Below are positions 1 to 10,047 of a DNA stretch of 64,000 nt, one piece after another. The DNA is from Clostridium pasteurianum DSM 525 = ATCC 6013 (lineage in GTDB: Bacteria > Bacillota > Clostridia > Clostridiales > Clostridiaceae), in NCBI RefSeq assembly GCF_000807255.1, contig NZ_CP009268.1, positions 2,882,384 through 2,946,383 on the forward strand. Reading direction: 5' to 3'. The notes under the pieces are model-generated. The model ran no database searches and had not been told where the DNA came from. It saw only the letters and a list, made by a program, of their open reading frames with translations. Each line of letters begins with the position of its first letter. Within the stretch, counting starts at the first letter, position 1. The translations under genes were made by a program, and so were the position numbers.

Positions 1-167
1 GCAGAATATACTTTCATTTTATATATTGAGAATTGAAAGTTTTTATACAAACACTTTACAGCTTGGATTTATTTCCTGTCCCACCTTCAATTCCCTAGAA
101 TACGATTATTCAAACTACACAATATACTATTGTAACATAAATAATTAATTAAAAGGAGATGGAACAC

Positions 168-371
168 ATGGCAAGTAGAAGTAATAGAATTTTAGTACCA
201 GAAGCAAAAGAAGGTTTAAACAGATTTAAAATGGAAGCAGCTCATGAAGTTGGTACTCCTTTAACTGAAGGATACAATGGGGATCTTACTTCAAGACAAA
301 ATGGTTCTGTTGGCGGTCAAATGGTTAAAAAGATGGTTCAGGAGTACGAAAATAAATTAAGTGGTAAATAG
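168..371 (+). CDS. Alpha/beta-type small acid-soluble spore protein
   Basis: Encodes a 67-residue SASP that coats and protects DNA in the dormant spore core. The sequence shows the family hallmarks: an N-terminal NRILVPEAK stretch, the germination-protease region around LNRFKMEAAHEVG (E-A-A cleavage context), and the C-terminal block GYNGDLTSRQNGSVGGQMVKKM. An upstream ATG at 159 abuts the ribosome site, so the ATG at 168, nine bases after AAAGGAG at 152-158, is the better start. Expression in the forespore under SigG is expected from the family; an AGAATA/TATACTA pair at 97-129 is a weak match with non-ideal spacing. An insertion sequence begins 25 bases after the stop. Confidence 0.95.
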   Translation: MASRSNRILVPEAKEGLNRFKMEAAHEVGTPLTEGYNGDLTSRQNGSVGGQMVKKMVQEYENKLSGK

Positions 372-401
372 TCTAGAATCTTTTTGATATGTAATTTAGG
401 A

Positions 402-448
402 GCTGTCGCATTAGCATAAAAAAGTATGCTAACGCGGCAGCGTTTTTT
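402..448 (+). terminator. Terminator hairpin formed by the left end of the IS
   Basis: A 17-bp stem (402-418 with 425-441, two G-T type mismatches) with a six-base loop is followed by a run of six T. It sits inside the left end of the IS1182-type element and reads as a Rho-independent terminator for the spore-protein gene. It would also shield the IS from read-through. Confidence 0.75.
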
Positions 449-576
449 GTGTGTGTCATAGAAAATTTAATGATATTTTAATCCCCAATAAGCTCGATAA
501 TTAAAAAATGGCGCACTTTAATAAACCTTTGATATTAAGGCCTTTTTTGATTTGCAGAGTTTTTAAGATTTTAAAA

Positions 577-2206
577 TTAAGCACTCTTTTTAAGTGGAAA
601 AAGATGTGTTCCAGTTCTATCTGACTGGATTTTATTATGTAGCTTATTTATATTATGTGCCATAGCTAACAGAATACTTTCCGCCAAAACATTCTTTTTA
701 CCTCTACTTAGATATCTACGAAATCCCATATCCTGTTTTATCTCTGCAAAAGAGCCTTCGGCTTGAATACTTCGATTCATTCTTAACTCGCAACCTTCTT
801 CACTTACAATTCTTTCAAGATTCTCTTTGCGAAGCATGTTGAAGAGCTTTGAAGTTTCAAGATTTTTAACTCTATCCTCTAATGGCGTTTTACAGTTATG
901 TCCTTTTATACATTTATTTTTTTGATTACAATTACTGCAATCCTCACATGTGTAGATTGTTTTTTTCACTTACATAACCAGTCTTACTTTTTCTTTTTAT
1001 TATTCTATTTACTGTTAGCTTCTTATTATTTTTGCAAGTATAATAATCACCAAATTCATCATAGTCCATGTTTTCTATTCGGCTTATATCATCCTTATAT
1101 TTTCTTGTTTTAGCTATTTCATAATTTGCTGGCTTAATATATGATAACTGTCCATTTTCTTTAGTATAAACATAATTTTCTTCACTCTCATAGCCTGAGT
1201 CTGTAGTTATTTTTAAATATCTAAAATACAAGAAGTTCTCCATGCTTTTTAGAAATGGAATCAACGTTGTGGTGTCCGCAGGCTGATCGCCTACAGTAAG
1301 CCACACTATATATTCAGAATCAACTCCATGCTGCACATTGTAAGCAGGTTTTAACTGACCGTTTTTCATGGCGTCTTCTTTCATCCTCATAAAAGTTGCA
1401 TCTTTATCTGTCTTCGAATAGCTATTACGCTTACCGCAGATATGGATTTTCTGTGTGTATTCTTTTAGCTTATTAAGATATTCCTCGAGTTTTTCAATAG
1501 AACGTTGAATTGGAGTTTTCCTTTTACCACATCCATGTACAAATTCAATATTTTCTTCTTGTTTCAAGGCATAAAGTTTCTTGCGTAGCTTCTTTACATG
1601 CTTTATTTTTACTCTGTTTTCATATACGAGCTTTAGTCCGTATAGTTCTTCGCATTCAGCTACAAAATCAGCTAATTTATAAAGTAGTCTCTCCAAATTT
1701 TTTGAAACTGCTTTTTTCCAAACGAAAGTATACTTATTGGCACATGCCTCTATCTTTGTACCGTCAATAAATATAGCGTCCCCTAATATTTCTCCAATTT
1801 CATAAAGAAAGTTTGTCATTTCTGCCATAATTGTTTCTGCGCATTGAGAAAGGTGGATACTACGGAATCTTGCAAAGGTAGAATGATCTGGTACTGGTGA
1901 ACCCTCTAAAAGGTACATGAAATTTACATCTCTTTTGCAGGAGGTTTCCATTTCCCTAGAAGAATATCTATGATTCATGTAAGAATAAAGTACAATCTTC
2001 AGCATCTGACGAGGCGTAGCCTGATTTTCCCTTAATCGAGAATAAGTCAAATATAAATCTGTTAAATCCATCTCCTCTACAAACTGACTTAGCAAACGCA
2101 CCGAATCATTATCTGGAATCATGTAATCCATATTTAGTGGAAGTTTTAATTGATAACTTCCGCGATTTAAAGTATAATTTTTATGTAAATTAATATATTT
2201 TGCCAT
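577..2206 (-). pseudogene. IS1182-family transposase, one frameshift
   Basis: A DDE transposase of about 540 codons. The first part (2206 to about 960) has the N-terminal DUF772-like region, the first catalytic Asp in FIDGTKIEA and the second in TTDSGYES. The second part (to 577) has a Cys-rich segment and the catalytic Glu in EGSFAEIKQDMG. The frames change at an A7 tract near 964-970: the upstream frame reads SEKNNLHM, while removing one A would give SEKTIYTCEDC without interruption. The shift needed is +1 (or -2), not the -1 of programmed IS frameshifting, so an inactivating homopolymer change or a sequencing error is most likely. Confidence 0.85.
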
Positions 2207-2323
2207 ATGTTAATTTTACTATAAATCTTTCACTCTTCCGAGTGGGAGATTTATTTTTTTACGCAAAAAACTGTCCCACTAATTTTTTAGTGCGACAGCT
2301 CCTATTATTTTTAACTATTTTAT

Positions 2324-2368
2324 AATAAAAAATCTGCCTCGTAATTTTGTTAATAACGAGACAGATTT
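2324..2368 (-). terminator. Rho-independent terminator of metY
   Basis: A 13-bp stem (2330-2342 with 2356-2368, one G-T pair) lies 34 bases beyond the metY stop. On the minus strand it is followed by a run of six T. It ends the metA-metY transcription region. Confidence 0.85.
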
Positions 2369-2401
2369 CTGATAACTATAATCTATAAATGAATTATATA
2401 T

Positions 2402-3718
<1,317 letters not shown>

Positions 3719-3813
3719 TTATATACTTTACATATAAACAGATCTCTAAAATAAATTTGAGTTTTATTAATGAGAAATTAGACTATACTGTTAAATGCAA
3801 AATATAATTTTTA

Positions 3814-4737
3814 TTATTTAATATCATTTAAATTATAAGGTGTTTCTTGATATACGTAATAATTCAACCAATTTGAAAATAACAAATTAGAATGACTTCT
3901 CCATCTTACTATAGGTTCTTTACTTGGATCATCCTCTATAAAGTAGTGCTTTGGAATTTCAATATTCTTATTTTGTGAAATGTCCCTATCATACTCACTC
4001 TTTAGAGTTAGAGGATCATACTCTGAATGACCCATAACAAAAATTTGTCGTCCATGCTTTGCTGTGACTATATATATACCTGACTCCTTAGATTCAGATA
4101 AAATTTTAAGCCTTGAATCTTTTTCAATATCCTCTCTTCTCACTTCTGTATGTCTTGAATGTGGAGCAAAGAATACATCGTCAAACCCTCTTAGTAAATT
4201 TACATTTTTTTCAGTTATTGTGTGAAGAAACACTCCAAACATTTTTTGGGAAAGAGGATATTTGGGAATATTATAATGATAATATAAACCAGCTTGAGCA
4301 CCCCAACATATATGAAAAGTTGAATATACGTTATGAACACTCCATTCCATAATTTCAACCAATTCATTCCAATAATCTACATCTTTAAAATCCATCTGTT
4401 CCACAGGAGCTCCTGTAATTATCATGCCATCAAACTTTTTATTTTTTATATCCTCAAAAGTTTCATAATATCTAAATAAATACTCTTCTGAAGTATTTTT
4501 AAAAGAGTGGGTTTTAGGATATATTAAAGTTATATCTACTTGCAGCGGTGAATTACTTAAAAGCCTTAGTATTTGTGTCTCTGTTACAATTTTTAGAGGC
4601 ATTAAATTCATTATCACAATATTAAGCGGTCTTATATCCTGCTTATTAGCACGATTTTCATCAATAGCAAATATATTTTCCTCTTTCAAAAGTTTAGCTG
4701 CTGGAAGATTATTCGGTATATTTATCGGCATCGACAA
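3814..4737 (-). CDS. metA: Homoserine O-acetyltransferase of the MetA/HTS family
   Basis: Acylates homoserine as the first committed step of methionine synthesis. The catalytic Cys is in HICWGAQAG (Cys142 counted from the conserved MPINIP start) and the catalytic His in MGHSEYD. The acyl-CoA specificity residue 111 is Glu (in GAPVEQ), which in this family goes with acetyl-CoA rather than succinyl-CoA; this fits the neighbouring O-acetylhomoserine sulfhydrylase. A TTG at 4737 lies seven bases from AGGAG (4745-4749), whereas the conserved ATG at 4731 is 13 bases away, so the protein may carry two extra residues. Confidence 0.93.
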   Translation of the reverse strand: MSMPINIPNNLPAAKLLKEENIFAIDENRANKQDIRPLNIVIMNLMPLKIVTETQILRLLSNSPLQVDITLIYPKTHSFKNTSEEYLFRYYETFEDIKNKKFDGMIITGAPVEQMDFKDVDYWNELVEIMEWSVHNVYSTFHICWGAQAGLYYHYNIPKYPLSQKMFGVFLHTITEKNVNLLRGFDDVFFAPHSRHTEVRREDIEKDSRLKILSESKESGIYIVTAKHGRQIFVMGHSEYDPLTLKSEYDRDISQNKNIEIPKHYFIEDDPSKEPIVRWRSHSNLLFSNWLNYYVYQETPYNLNDIK

Positions 4738-4740
4738 ACA

Positions 4741-5060
4741 CTCACTCCTATCTTAATAAAATTAAATCTAGCTTTTTACTGTGCAAAATGCACCCATAAT
4801 TTCATATTTATCATATCAGTTTAATGGGTTATTATAGAAAACATAGTTATATATATTAATTATGTCTTACACTTAATGCACTTATTCCAACAATTGAGTC
4901 CTATCTATTAAAACCTAGCATTACTCCATCTAATTATTAATTACCTAAAACTTACATAGTATGTTTCTACTTTCACACAAAAATAGAAAACATAAACTCT
5001 TAACCTTATGTAAATTATCAATGCATAAAATATTACAAAGCAAAGTCATTAATAAGTAAA
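4741..5060. other. Long AT-rich leader between SAM riboswitch and metA
   Basis: About 320 bases without an open frame that looks coding. It would form the leader between the riboswitch terminator and metA. Apart from the ribosome site next to metA, nothing recognisable was seen here. Confidence 0.5.
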
Positions 5061-5220
5061 TATAAAAGGTTGTTTTCCATTTAAAGGAAAACAACCTAGC
5101 AAACTAAAATAGTTTTCCTTATCTCTCAGAAACAATCTGCTGGAATTAACACCATGCATACTAACAATAATGCTGGTTGTCGGGTTTCAACGGGCCAGTC
5201 CCTCTACCTCTCTTGATAAG
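5061..5220 (-). promoter_or_regulatory. SAM-I (S-box) riboswitch with terminator
   Basis: Read on the minus strand, the S-box core is obvious: CTTATCAAGAGAGG, then GAGGGACTGGCCC, then GAAACCCG and CAACC, closed by a P1 helix pairing 5215-5220 with 5118-5123. It is followed by a 12-bp terminator stem (5086-5097 with 5067-5078) and a T-rich run at 5061-5066. High SAM should terminate transcription before metA and metY. The aptamer lies about 325 bases from metA, an unusually long gap. Confidence 0.93.
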
Positions 5221-5410
5221 CTTTATTCGATTTACTATATAATAAATCAAAAAATTTTTTTTGTCAATAAAATTTTCATACTAATTATTTATTGAAATTT
5301 TATATAAAAATTATTTTAAAAAAATTTTACTTTTAAATTATACTTAAGTATTAATAAATCATGGAGCATTTTATAAAATCAATAAAATATTATGGGAATA
5401 TTTTTCAATA

Positions 5411-5623
5411 TTATTTCCAGATATCTTTTATTAATTCTTTAATTTTAGATCTTCTATATTTTGTTTCATCTAAATCTATATAAATATTTTTTGACTCTAT
5501 GATAATCACATCTCCTTCCTTTACTCCTTTAGGTAATTGCGATTTCTCAATATTAATCATTACATTGCCTTCTTTTTCACATACAGCATACTTACCTTCA
5601 AATCTATCTACAATAACTTTCAT
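5411..5623 (-). CDS. DUF3006 family small protein
   Basis: A 70-residue protein with the DUF3006 signature: an N-terminal VDRFEGKYAVCE, then LPKGVKEGDVIII, then a basic C-terminus. The family is predicted to be a small beta-barrel of unknown function, often found in Firmicutes. It begins 24 bases after the kduD stop and is probably the last cistron of that unit. The 190 bases upstream of the SAM riboswitch side (5221-5410) hold only AT-rich sequence. Confidence 0.75.
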   Translation of the reverse strand: MKVIVDRFEGKYAVCEKEGNVMINIEKSQLPKGVKEGDVIIIESKNIYIDLDETKYRRSKIKELIKDIWK

Positions 5624-5647
5624 GGTATCAATCCTAACTATAATATT

Positions 5648-6406
5648 TTACCTTCCTAAATATCCTCCATCTAATGGTATAATAGCACCGTTTACATAAT
5701 CAGAAGCGTTAGAGGCCAAAAATATAGTTATTCCCTTTATATCCTCAGGTATTCCCCAACGCCTCTGTGGTATTCTTGAAAGTATTTCATTATTTCTAAT
5801 TTCATCCTTTATTAAATTAGTATTCATATCAGTATCAATATACCCTGGTGCTATAGCATTTACATTGATCCCTCTACTTGCCCATTCATTTGCAAGTGCT
5901 TTGGTAAGTTGTGCTACCCCTCCTTTGCTTGCAGCATAAGCAGGTACAGTATATCCACCAAAGAAACTAAGCATGGATGCAATGTTTATAATTTTCCCAC
6001 CACCATTTTTTATCATTTCTATTCCCGCAAGCTTGCATAGTTGAAAAACAGCTGTAAGATTTACATTGATAACCTCATTCCAATCTTCCAGTATAAATTC
6101 TTCAATTTTATTTCTTCTCTGAATACCCGCATTATTTATCATTATATCCAAAGTTCCATCTAGTTTATCTAAACAATCATTAAATAATTTTATTAATCCA
6201 TCTATTTCTCCAACATCACCTTTTACTGCATGTATTCTGTATCCTAATTTTTTAAATTCTTCACAAGTTTTATAGCATCTATCAGATACACCTACAATAA
6301 CCACTTCTGCTCCAGCCTCTAATAATCCTTCAACCATTCCTTTACCAAGACCGCTGCTTCCTCCAGTAACAATAGCTTTTTTACCCTTCAAATCAAAATA
6401 ATTCAT
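5648..6406 (-). CDS. kduD: 2-dehydro-3-deoxy-D-gluconate 5-dehydrogenase (SDR)
   Basis: A 252-residue classical short-chain dehydrogenase. It interconverts 2,5-diketo-3-deoxygluconate and 2-keto-3-deoxygluconate (KDG) with NAD(H) in uronate/pectin breakdown. It shows TGGSSGLG (14-21), NNAG (91-94), and the Ser144/Tyr157/Lys161 triad in IASMLSFFGGYTVPAYAASK. The NAGIQRR and IPQRRWGIPEDI stretches are KduD-like rather than generic SDR. A strong ribosome site (AAGGAGG) precedes the ATG. A terminator-like hairpin separates it from the upstream yiaK-type gene, so its expression may be partly independent. Confidence 0.88.
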   Translation of the reverse strand: MNYFDLKGKKAIVTGGSSGLGKGMVEGLLEAGAEVVIVGVSDRCYKTCEEFKKLGYRIHAVKGDVGEIDGLIKLFNDCLDKLDGTLDIMINNAGIQRRNKIEEFILEDWNEVINVNLTAVFQLCKLAGIEMIKNGGGKIINIASMLSFFGGYTVPAYAASKGGVAQLTKALANEWASRGINVNAIAPGYIDTDMNTNLIKDEIRNNEILSRIPQRRWGIPEDIKGITIFLASNASDYVNGAIIPLDGGYLGR

Positions 6407-6470
6407 ATATGATTCCTCCTTATATTTAATAACAACATGCTACCTTATTTCCATAAAACTTTAGAATAGT

Positions 6471-6513
6471 ACAAAAATAAGAAAGAAGAATTTTGTCCAT
6501 TCTTCTTTCTTAT
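6471..6513 (-). terminator. Terminator or attenuator between yiaK-like gene and kduD
   Basis: A 15-bp stem (6499-6513 with 6477-6491) with a seven-base loop, followed on the minus strand by ATTTTTG. It lies downstream of the YiaK-type gene and about 70 bases upstream of kduD, so it may end one transcript or reduce read-through into kduD. Confidence 0.7.
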
Positions 6514-6573
6514 TTTACGACAATTTAAGTTTTTATTTTACAACAAGTAATTAAAACATCCAACATTTCATTT

Positions 6574-7581
6574 CTACATATTTTTTATTTTTGTCCATAC
6601 TGCTTCATCTACAGGTATTCCAAGATCTAGATTCTTTTCCCTGGTATTTAATGTTCTTTCTCCAGGATAGAATATTTCCTTATTCTCATCTACCTTTTGT
6701 GAGGCTTTCACATCTTCTAGTACTTCATCTACAGCAGATTTTAAGAATTGATTTCCAGCTACTTTTTCAGCATCAACAGCTATAAATATCTGTGATAGTT
6801 TATACTCTGATGCCCCATCTATTTTACCTATTTTAGAAACAGAATTTCCACCTGACAATACTGTAGCTATAAGATCCAACAGTATTGATAGTCCAGAGCC
6901 CTTCCAATAACCTATAGGCAAAACCCTACCAGTCTTTTCAATTTCAGCTGGATCTGTAGTTATATTTCCTTTTGTATCATATCCACCTGGTATTGGCAAT
7001 TGTTCATGATTTAGTTTTGTTACTTCAATTTTTCCATAAGAAAATTGAGCCATAGCCAAATCAACAACTACATGATGTCCACCTTCTCTTGGTACAGACA
7101 ATATAAGAGGATTATTACCTATCCTGCTATCTTTAGCACCCCATGCAGGCATGTTGGTAAAAGTATTAGTCCAGCAAATTCCTATACAGCCTTTATCCGC
7201 TGCTTGCCATCCATAGCTGCCTCCTCTCATCCAATGATTTGTATTTCTTAAAGCAACACATCCTATAGTATTTATTTTAGCTATTTCTATAGCTCTATCC
7301 ATACAAAACTTGGCATTTAAATTTCCCATTCCAAGATTTCCATCCCACTTTTCAAAAGCTCCTGTACCTTCCACTTTGCTTGGAACTGCATTTATATCTA
7401 TAAATCCTTTATCTATATATTCTATTACTCTTGGAAATCTAACATATCCATGAGAATAAACTCCATCACAGCTAGTTTCAGTAAATAATTGTGCTGAAGC
7501 TTCCGCTCTTTCTTCACTGAAGCCTTTTTTAATTAATATTCTCTTGAATTCACTTTTCATTTCCTCAAAACCAACTCTCAT
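6574..7581 (-). CDS. 2,3-diketo-L-gulonate reductase-type Ldh2 oxidoreductase
   Basis: A 335-residue member of the malate/L-lactate dehydrogenase (Ldh2) family. It resembles E. coli YiaK (DlgD) and the YjmC protein of the B. subtilis hexuronate operon. Recognisable conserved blocks are DGVYSHGYVRFPR, ALRNTNHWMRGGSYGWQAA, GICWTNT and LPIGYWKGSGLSILLDL. It probably reduces a keto-aldonate with NADH. It follows a YhcH gene and precedes kduD, which supports a role in uronate or ketogluconate catabolism. The exact substrate is not shown by the sequence. Confidence 0.82.
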   Translation of the reverse strand: MRVGFEEMKSEFKRILIKKGFSEERAEASAQLFTETSCDGVYSHGYVRFPRVIEYIDKGFIDINAVPSKVEGTGAFEKWDGNLGMGNLNAKFCMDRAIEIAKINTIGCVALRNTNHWMRGGSYGWQAADKGCIGICWTNTFTNMPAWGAKDSRIGNNPLILSVPREGGHHVVVDLAMAQFSYGKIEVTKLNHEQLPIPGGYDTKGNITTDPAEIEKTGRVLPIGYWKGSGLSILLDLIATVLSGGNSVSKIGKIDGASEYKLSQIFIAVDAEKVAGNQFLKSAVDEVLEDVKASQKVDENKEIFYPGERTLNTREKNLDLGIPVDEAVWTKIKNM

Positions 7582-7752
7582 AACAAAACCTTACCTTTCA
7601 TAATAAATTTACCCTATAACTAATAATTGTAACACTCCATCTTATACAAGCAAGATGGGGATAATAGTTTTATGCTACTGGATAACTCATCTAATATTTA
7701 TTAAAATATAAAATCTCATCACTAAATAACATTCATTATAGTCTTAAATTAA

Positions 7753-8223
7753 CTAAATTAAATCTCTATTAATTTTTATATTAATTTTTCTAACTTTACA
7801 GGGTTTATTATAAGCACACCAAGGTCTGTGAACATCTTCTGGAAAAAATATTGCAAAGCTTCCAGCATTCATGAATAAATCGATTTCATTTTCTACATTA
7901 TTATAAAAAATAGAATCTTTTTCTTCAAGTAATTCTTCCGTAACAATATTATTTCCAGTGTCCCTTGCATAACCTATAACCTCATTACCTCCCACAGAAA
8001 ACTGAATTTCAATATACTTTCTGTGAACTTCTGCCTTTGCCTCCTGTTTATCTTTTGTAATTTTATCTACTACCTGAGCATATATATCATCTCCCATGAT
8101 ACTATATACCCCTGCCTCCATATTGTTAAAGTCGTTATCTTTCAAGTAGTTAACAGCTTTCAATATTGGTTTGGGACATACCTTTTTTATGTCGTCAATA
8201 TTGTCTATATTTCCAAATATCAT
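7753..8223 (-). CDS. YhcH/YjgK/YiaL family (DUF386) protein
   Basis: A 156-residue cupin-like protein of the DUF386 family, members of which occur in sialic acid and uronate operons. The family motifs EVHRKYIEIQFSV, GYARDTGNN and FFPEDVHRPWC (metal-binding His/Glu candidates) are present. A GTG at 8235 is possible, but AGGTG at 8229-8233 lies five bases from the ATG at 8223, and the paralogue at 14145-14615 also begins MIFGDI. It is the first gene of a unit with its own promoter and operator at 8284-8335. A 7-bp stem-loop (near 7640-7661) separates it from the next gene. Confidence 0.85.
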   Translation of the reverse strand: MIFGNIDNIDDIKKVCPKPILKAVNYLKDNDFNNMEAGVYSIMGDDIYAQVVDKITKDKQEAKAEVHRKYIEIQFSVGGNEVIGYARDTGNNIVTEELLEEKDSIFYNNVENEIDLFMNAGSFAIFFPEDVHRPWCAYNKPCKVRKINIKINRDLI

Positions 8224-8283
8224 ACCACACCTCACTTAACTCTATTATCTATAAAAATTTTTCTTAAATATTATAATGCGTAT

Positions 8284-8335
8284 TCATGAAAGCCCTTTCA
8301 TAAGTAATTATAATACAAGAAGGATAATATTTCAA
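8284..8335 (-). promoter_or_regulatory. Promoter with LacI-type operator for the yhcH-yiaK unit
   Basis: On the minus strand, TTGAAA (8330-8335), a 17-bp spacer and TATAAT (8307-8312) form a near-consensus SigA promoter. Three bases further on is the dyad ATGAAAG-N2-CTTTCAT (8284-8303 with flanks). The same promoter and operator design occurs at 14682-14740. The operator lies at the transcription start, a position that would allow repression. Confidence 0.8.
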
Positions 8336-8377
8336 TATTTTATTAAATTCAATATAAAAAGTTATTTACATCTATTC

Positions 8378-9712
8378 TTAAAATTCAGATTTCACATCAG
8401 AAGTATTTTTTACTGAATTTTCTGGCACAGTTTGATGAGCGCAATCATTCTTCTCTTTTGGTAAAGTAAAAGTGATTATAATAGCAAGTACTAAAGATAT
8501 TACAAGACTATATATACTCATACTATAACTAAACACCTGCATTAAAAGTCCAACTAAGAAAGGTCCTATAAATCCACCAAGATTACCCAATGCATTTATA
8601 AGTCCAGTAGCTCCACCAGCTACCTCTGAACTGAATACTGCTGGTGGTATCGTCATAAATATAGCTGAAGATGCTTGTAAAAATAATCCACAACCTACAA
8701 GCATTATGAAAGATAACCATATAGACTGCTGAAATCCAACTGATAAATATAAGCATATTGCAAATCCTACAATTGTAATTACAATATATTTTTTTCTCTT
8801 CATACTCTTATCTGAAAGGGATGGAAAAACAAATAAACCAATTATAGTTGCTATATAAGGGAAAATAGACAAAATTCCAACCTGACCCATACCTGTATTA
8901 GTTAAATTTTTAAGAATTGTTGGCAGCCACAAAGTATATCCATATACACCGGTTTGAACAAAGAAGAATATAAGCACTAATTTCCATAAAGTTTTATTAT
9001 TTAAAATATCCTTTAAAGATGTCTTTTTCTGCTGACTTACTTCCATACATTTTTGTTCTGCTTCTAATCTTTCAACAAGATAATCTCGCTCTTCCTTACT
9101 GATCCACTTAGCGGTTTCCGGTCTATCACTTATTAATGGTAACCAAACTAAAATTAATGCCAATGATATTATTCCTTCTATTATAAATACATAGTGCCAT
9201 GTAAATTTAGTTAGAATAAGTCCTGAAAGAGGTCCTGTTATAATTGAGGCAATAGGATTATTCATTATAACAAAAGCTGTAGCTCTTCCACGTTCTTCGC
9301 TTGGAAACCAATGACGAACTATTGTAAGCACTGCTGGCATAACTCCACCTTCTGCAACTCCAAGTAAGAATCTTAAAATAAGCAGCTGAGTTGTATTTCT
9401 TGAAAATCCAGAAGCAATTGCAAGAATACCCCAAGCTATTATAGTAAAACTTATAAATTTTTTAGCACTTCTTTTCTCTGCAATTTGTCCTCCCGGTACT
9501 TGAAGAAACAAATATCCTATAAAGAATATGCCAGCTGCTATCCCTGAGACACTAGCAGTCATTCCAAGTTCTTTACTCATTCCGCCTGCCATAGCAAAAC
9601 CTACATTGGTACGATCCATGTAAGCCACTATATATACCAGAAGAATAGGTGGAATAATATGCAACCAACGTTTATTGGGAATTTTTTTTGTTGTTAATGT
9701 ACTTTCACTCAT
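8378..9712 (-). CDS. MFS hexuronate/sugar-acid transporter (ACS family)
   Basis: A 444-residue, 12-segment major facilitator of the anion:cation symporter type, like ExuT, GudP or GarP. It shows YMDRTNVGFA in the first membrane segment and the family signature region RFLLGVAEGGVMPAVLTIVRHWFPSEERG. It likely imports a hexuronate or aldarate with protons. Its placement amid uxuA, uxuB and kduD genes supports this; the precise substrate is inferred only. A cre-like/operator site sits 29 bases upstream of the start. Confidence 0.85.
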   Translation of the reverse strand: MSESTLTTKKIPNKRWLHIIPPILLVYIVAYMDRTNVGFAMAGGMSKELGMTASVSGIAAGIFFIGYLFLQVPGGQIAEKRSAKKFISFTIIAWGILAIASGFSRNTTQLLILRFLLGVAEGGVMPAVLTIVRHWFPSEERGRATAFVIMNNPIASIITGPLSGLILTKFTWHYVFIIEGIISLALILVWLPLISDRPETAKWISKEERDYLVERLEAEQKCMEVSQQKKTSLKDILNNKTLWKLVLIFFFVQTGVYGYTLWLPTILKNLTNTGMGQVGILSIFPYIATIIGLFVFPSLSDKSMKRKKYIVITIVGFAICLYLSVGFQQSIWLSFIMLVGCGLFLQASSAIFMTIPPAVFSSEVAGGATGLINALGNLGGFIGPFLVGLLMQVFSYSMSIYSLVISLVLAIIITFTLPKEKNDCAHQTVPENSVKNTSDVKSEF

Positions 9713-9740
9713 ATTTACACACTCCTAATTTATATTTTTA

Positions 9741-9758
9741 TGAAAGCGTTTACCAAAC
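9741..9758 (-). promoter_or_regulatory. cre-like / LacI-family operator ahead of the MFS gene
   Basis: TGAAAGCGTTTACC (9741-9754) matches the Firmicute cre consensus at 13 of 14 positions. It also shares the TATGAAAG half-site with the operators at 8284 and 14682. It lies between the promoter region and the ribosome site of the transporter gene. It may bind CcpA, the local LacI-type regulator, or both. No confident -35/-10 was assigned. Confidence 0.6.
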
Positions 9759-9962
9759 GGTTGTATTTTTATTATTACCTATAATTAAATATTGTTACTT
9801 TTACAATAATTTTTACCAAAAACATCTAATTACTAGTAACAAAATAAACTTTTATACAAATCATTTATTAATAATATATTTTTAGGGAATTATTTTTTTA
9901 ATCTTTTATATTGTATATAAAATAATTAATATCTATGATGTGATTGTTGATAAGGATACAGA

Positions 9963-10003
9963 ACTCTTGTTTAGATAAGCTTTTTAACTTATCTAAACAG
10001 AGT
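9963..10003 (-). terminator. Hairpin downstream of the uxuB-type gene
   Basis: An 11-bp perfect stem (9969-9979 with 9988-9998) is extended by ACTC/GAGT pairing. It lies about 45 bases after the uxuB-type stop. The flanking T-run is poor on both strands, so it may be a weak terminator or an RNA-stabilising hairpin. The rest of 9759-9962 is AT-rich without features. Confidence 0.55.
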
Positions 10004-10047
10004 TTAACATATATTATTTAGGATATTTATATATTAATGATTATTAT

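Larger units (their letters stand above)
397..2304 (-). mobile_element. IS1182-type insertion sequence, about 1.9 kb
   Basis: The element is bounded by a perfect 14-bp inverted repeat, TAGGAGCTGTCGCA at 397-410 and its complement at 2291-2304. It contains a single transposase reading on the minus strand, broken by one frameshift. Both ends fold into hairpins just inside the inverted repeats, with T-runs on the inner side. No convincing target-site duplication is visible next to the ends. The family assignment rests on the transposase layout. The element separates the spore-protein gene from metY. Confidence 0.85.

Noticed and set aside
97-129. SigG promoter before the spore-protein gene
   Set aside because: AGAATA and TATACTA are present but about 20 bases apart, longer than the usual spacing, so it was not listed as a feature.
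960-975. Programmed -1 frameshifting at the A7 tract of the IS1182-type transposase
   Set aside because: The frames differ by +1 (or -2), not -1, and no downstream pseudoknot or stem was apparent.
397-2304. Target-site duplication of the IS1182-type element
   Set aside because: The flanks (GTAATT and TTATTT) give no unambiguous direct repeat.
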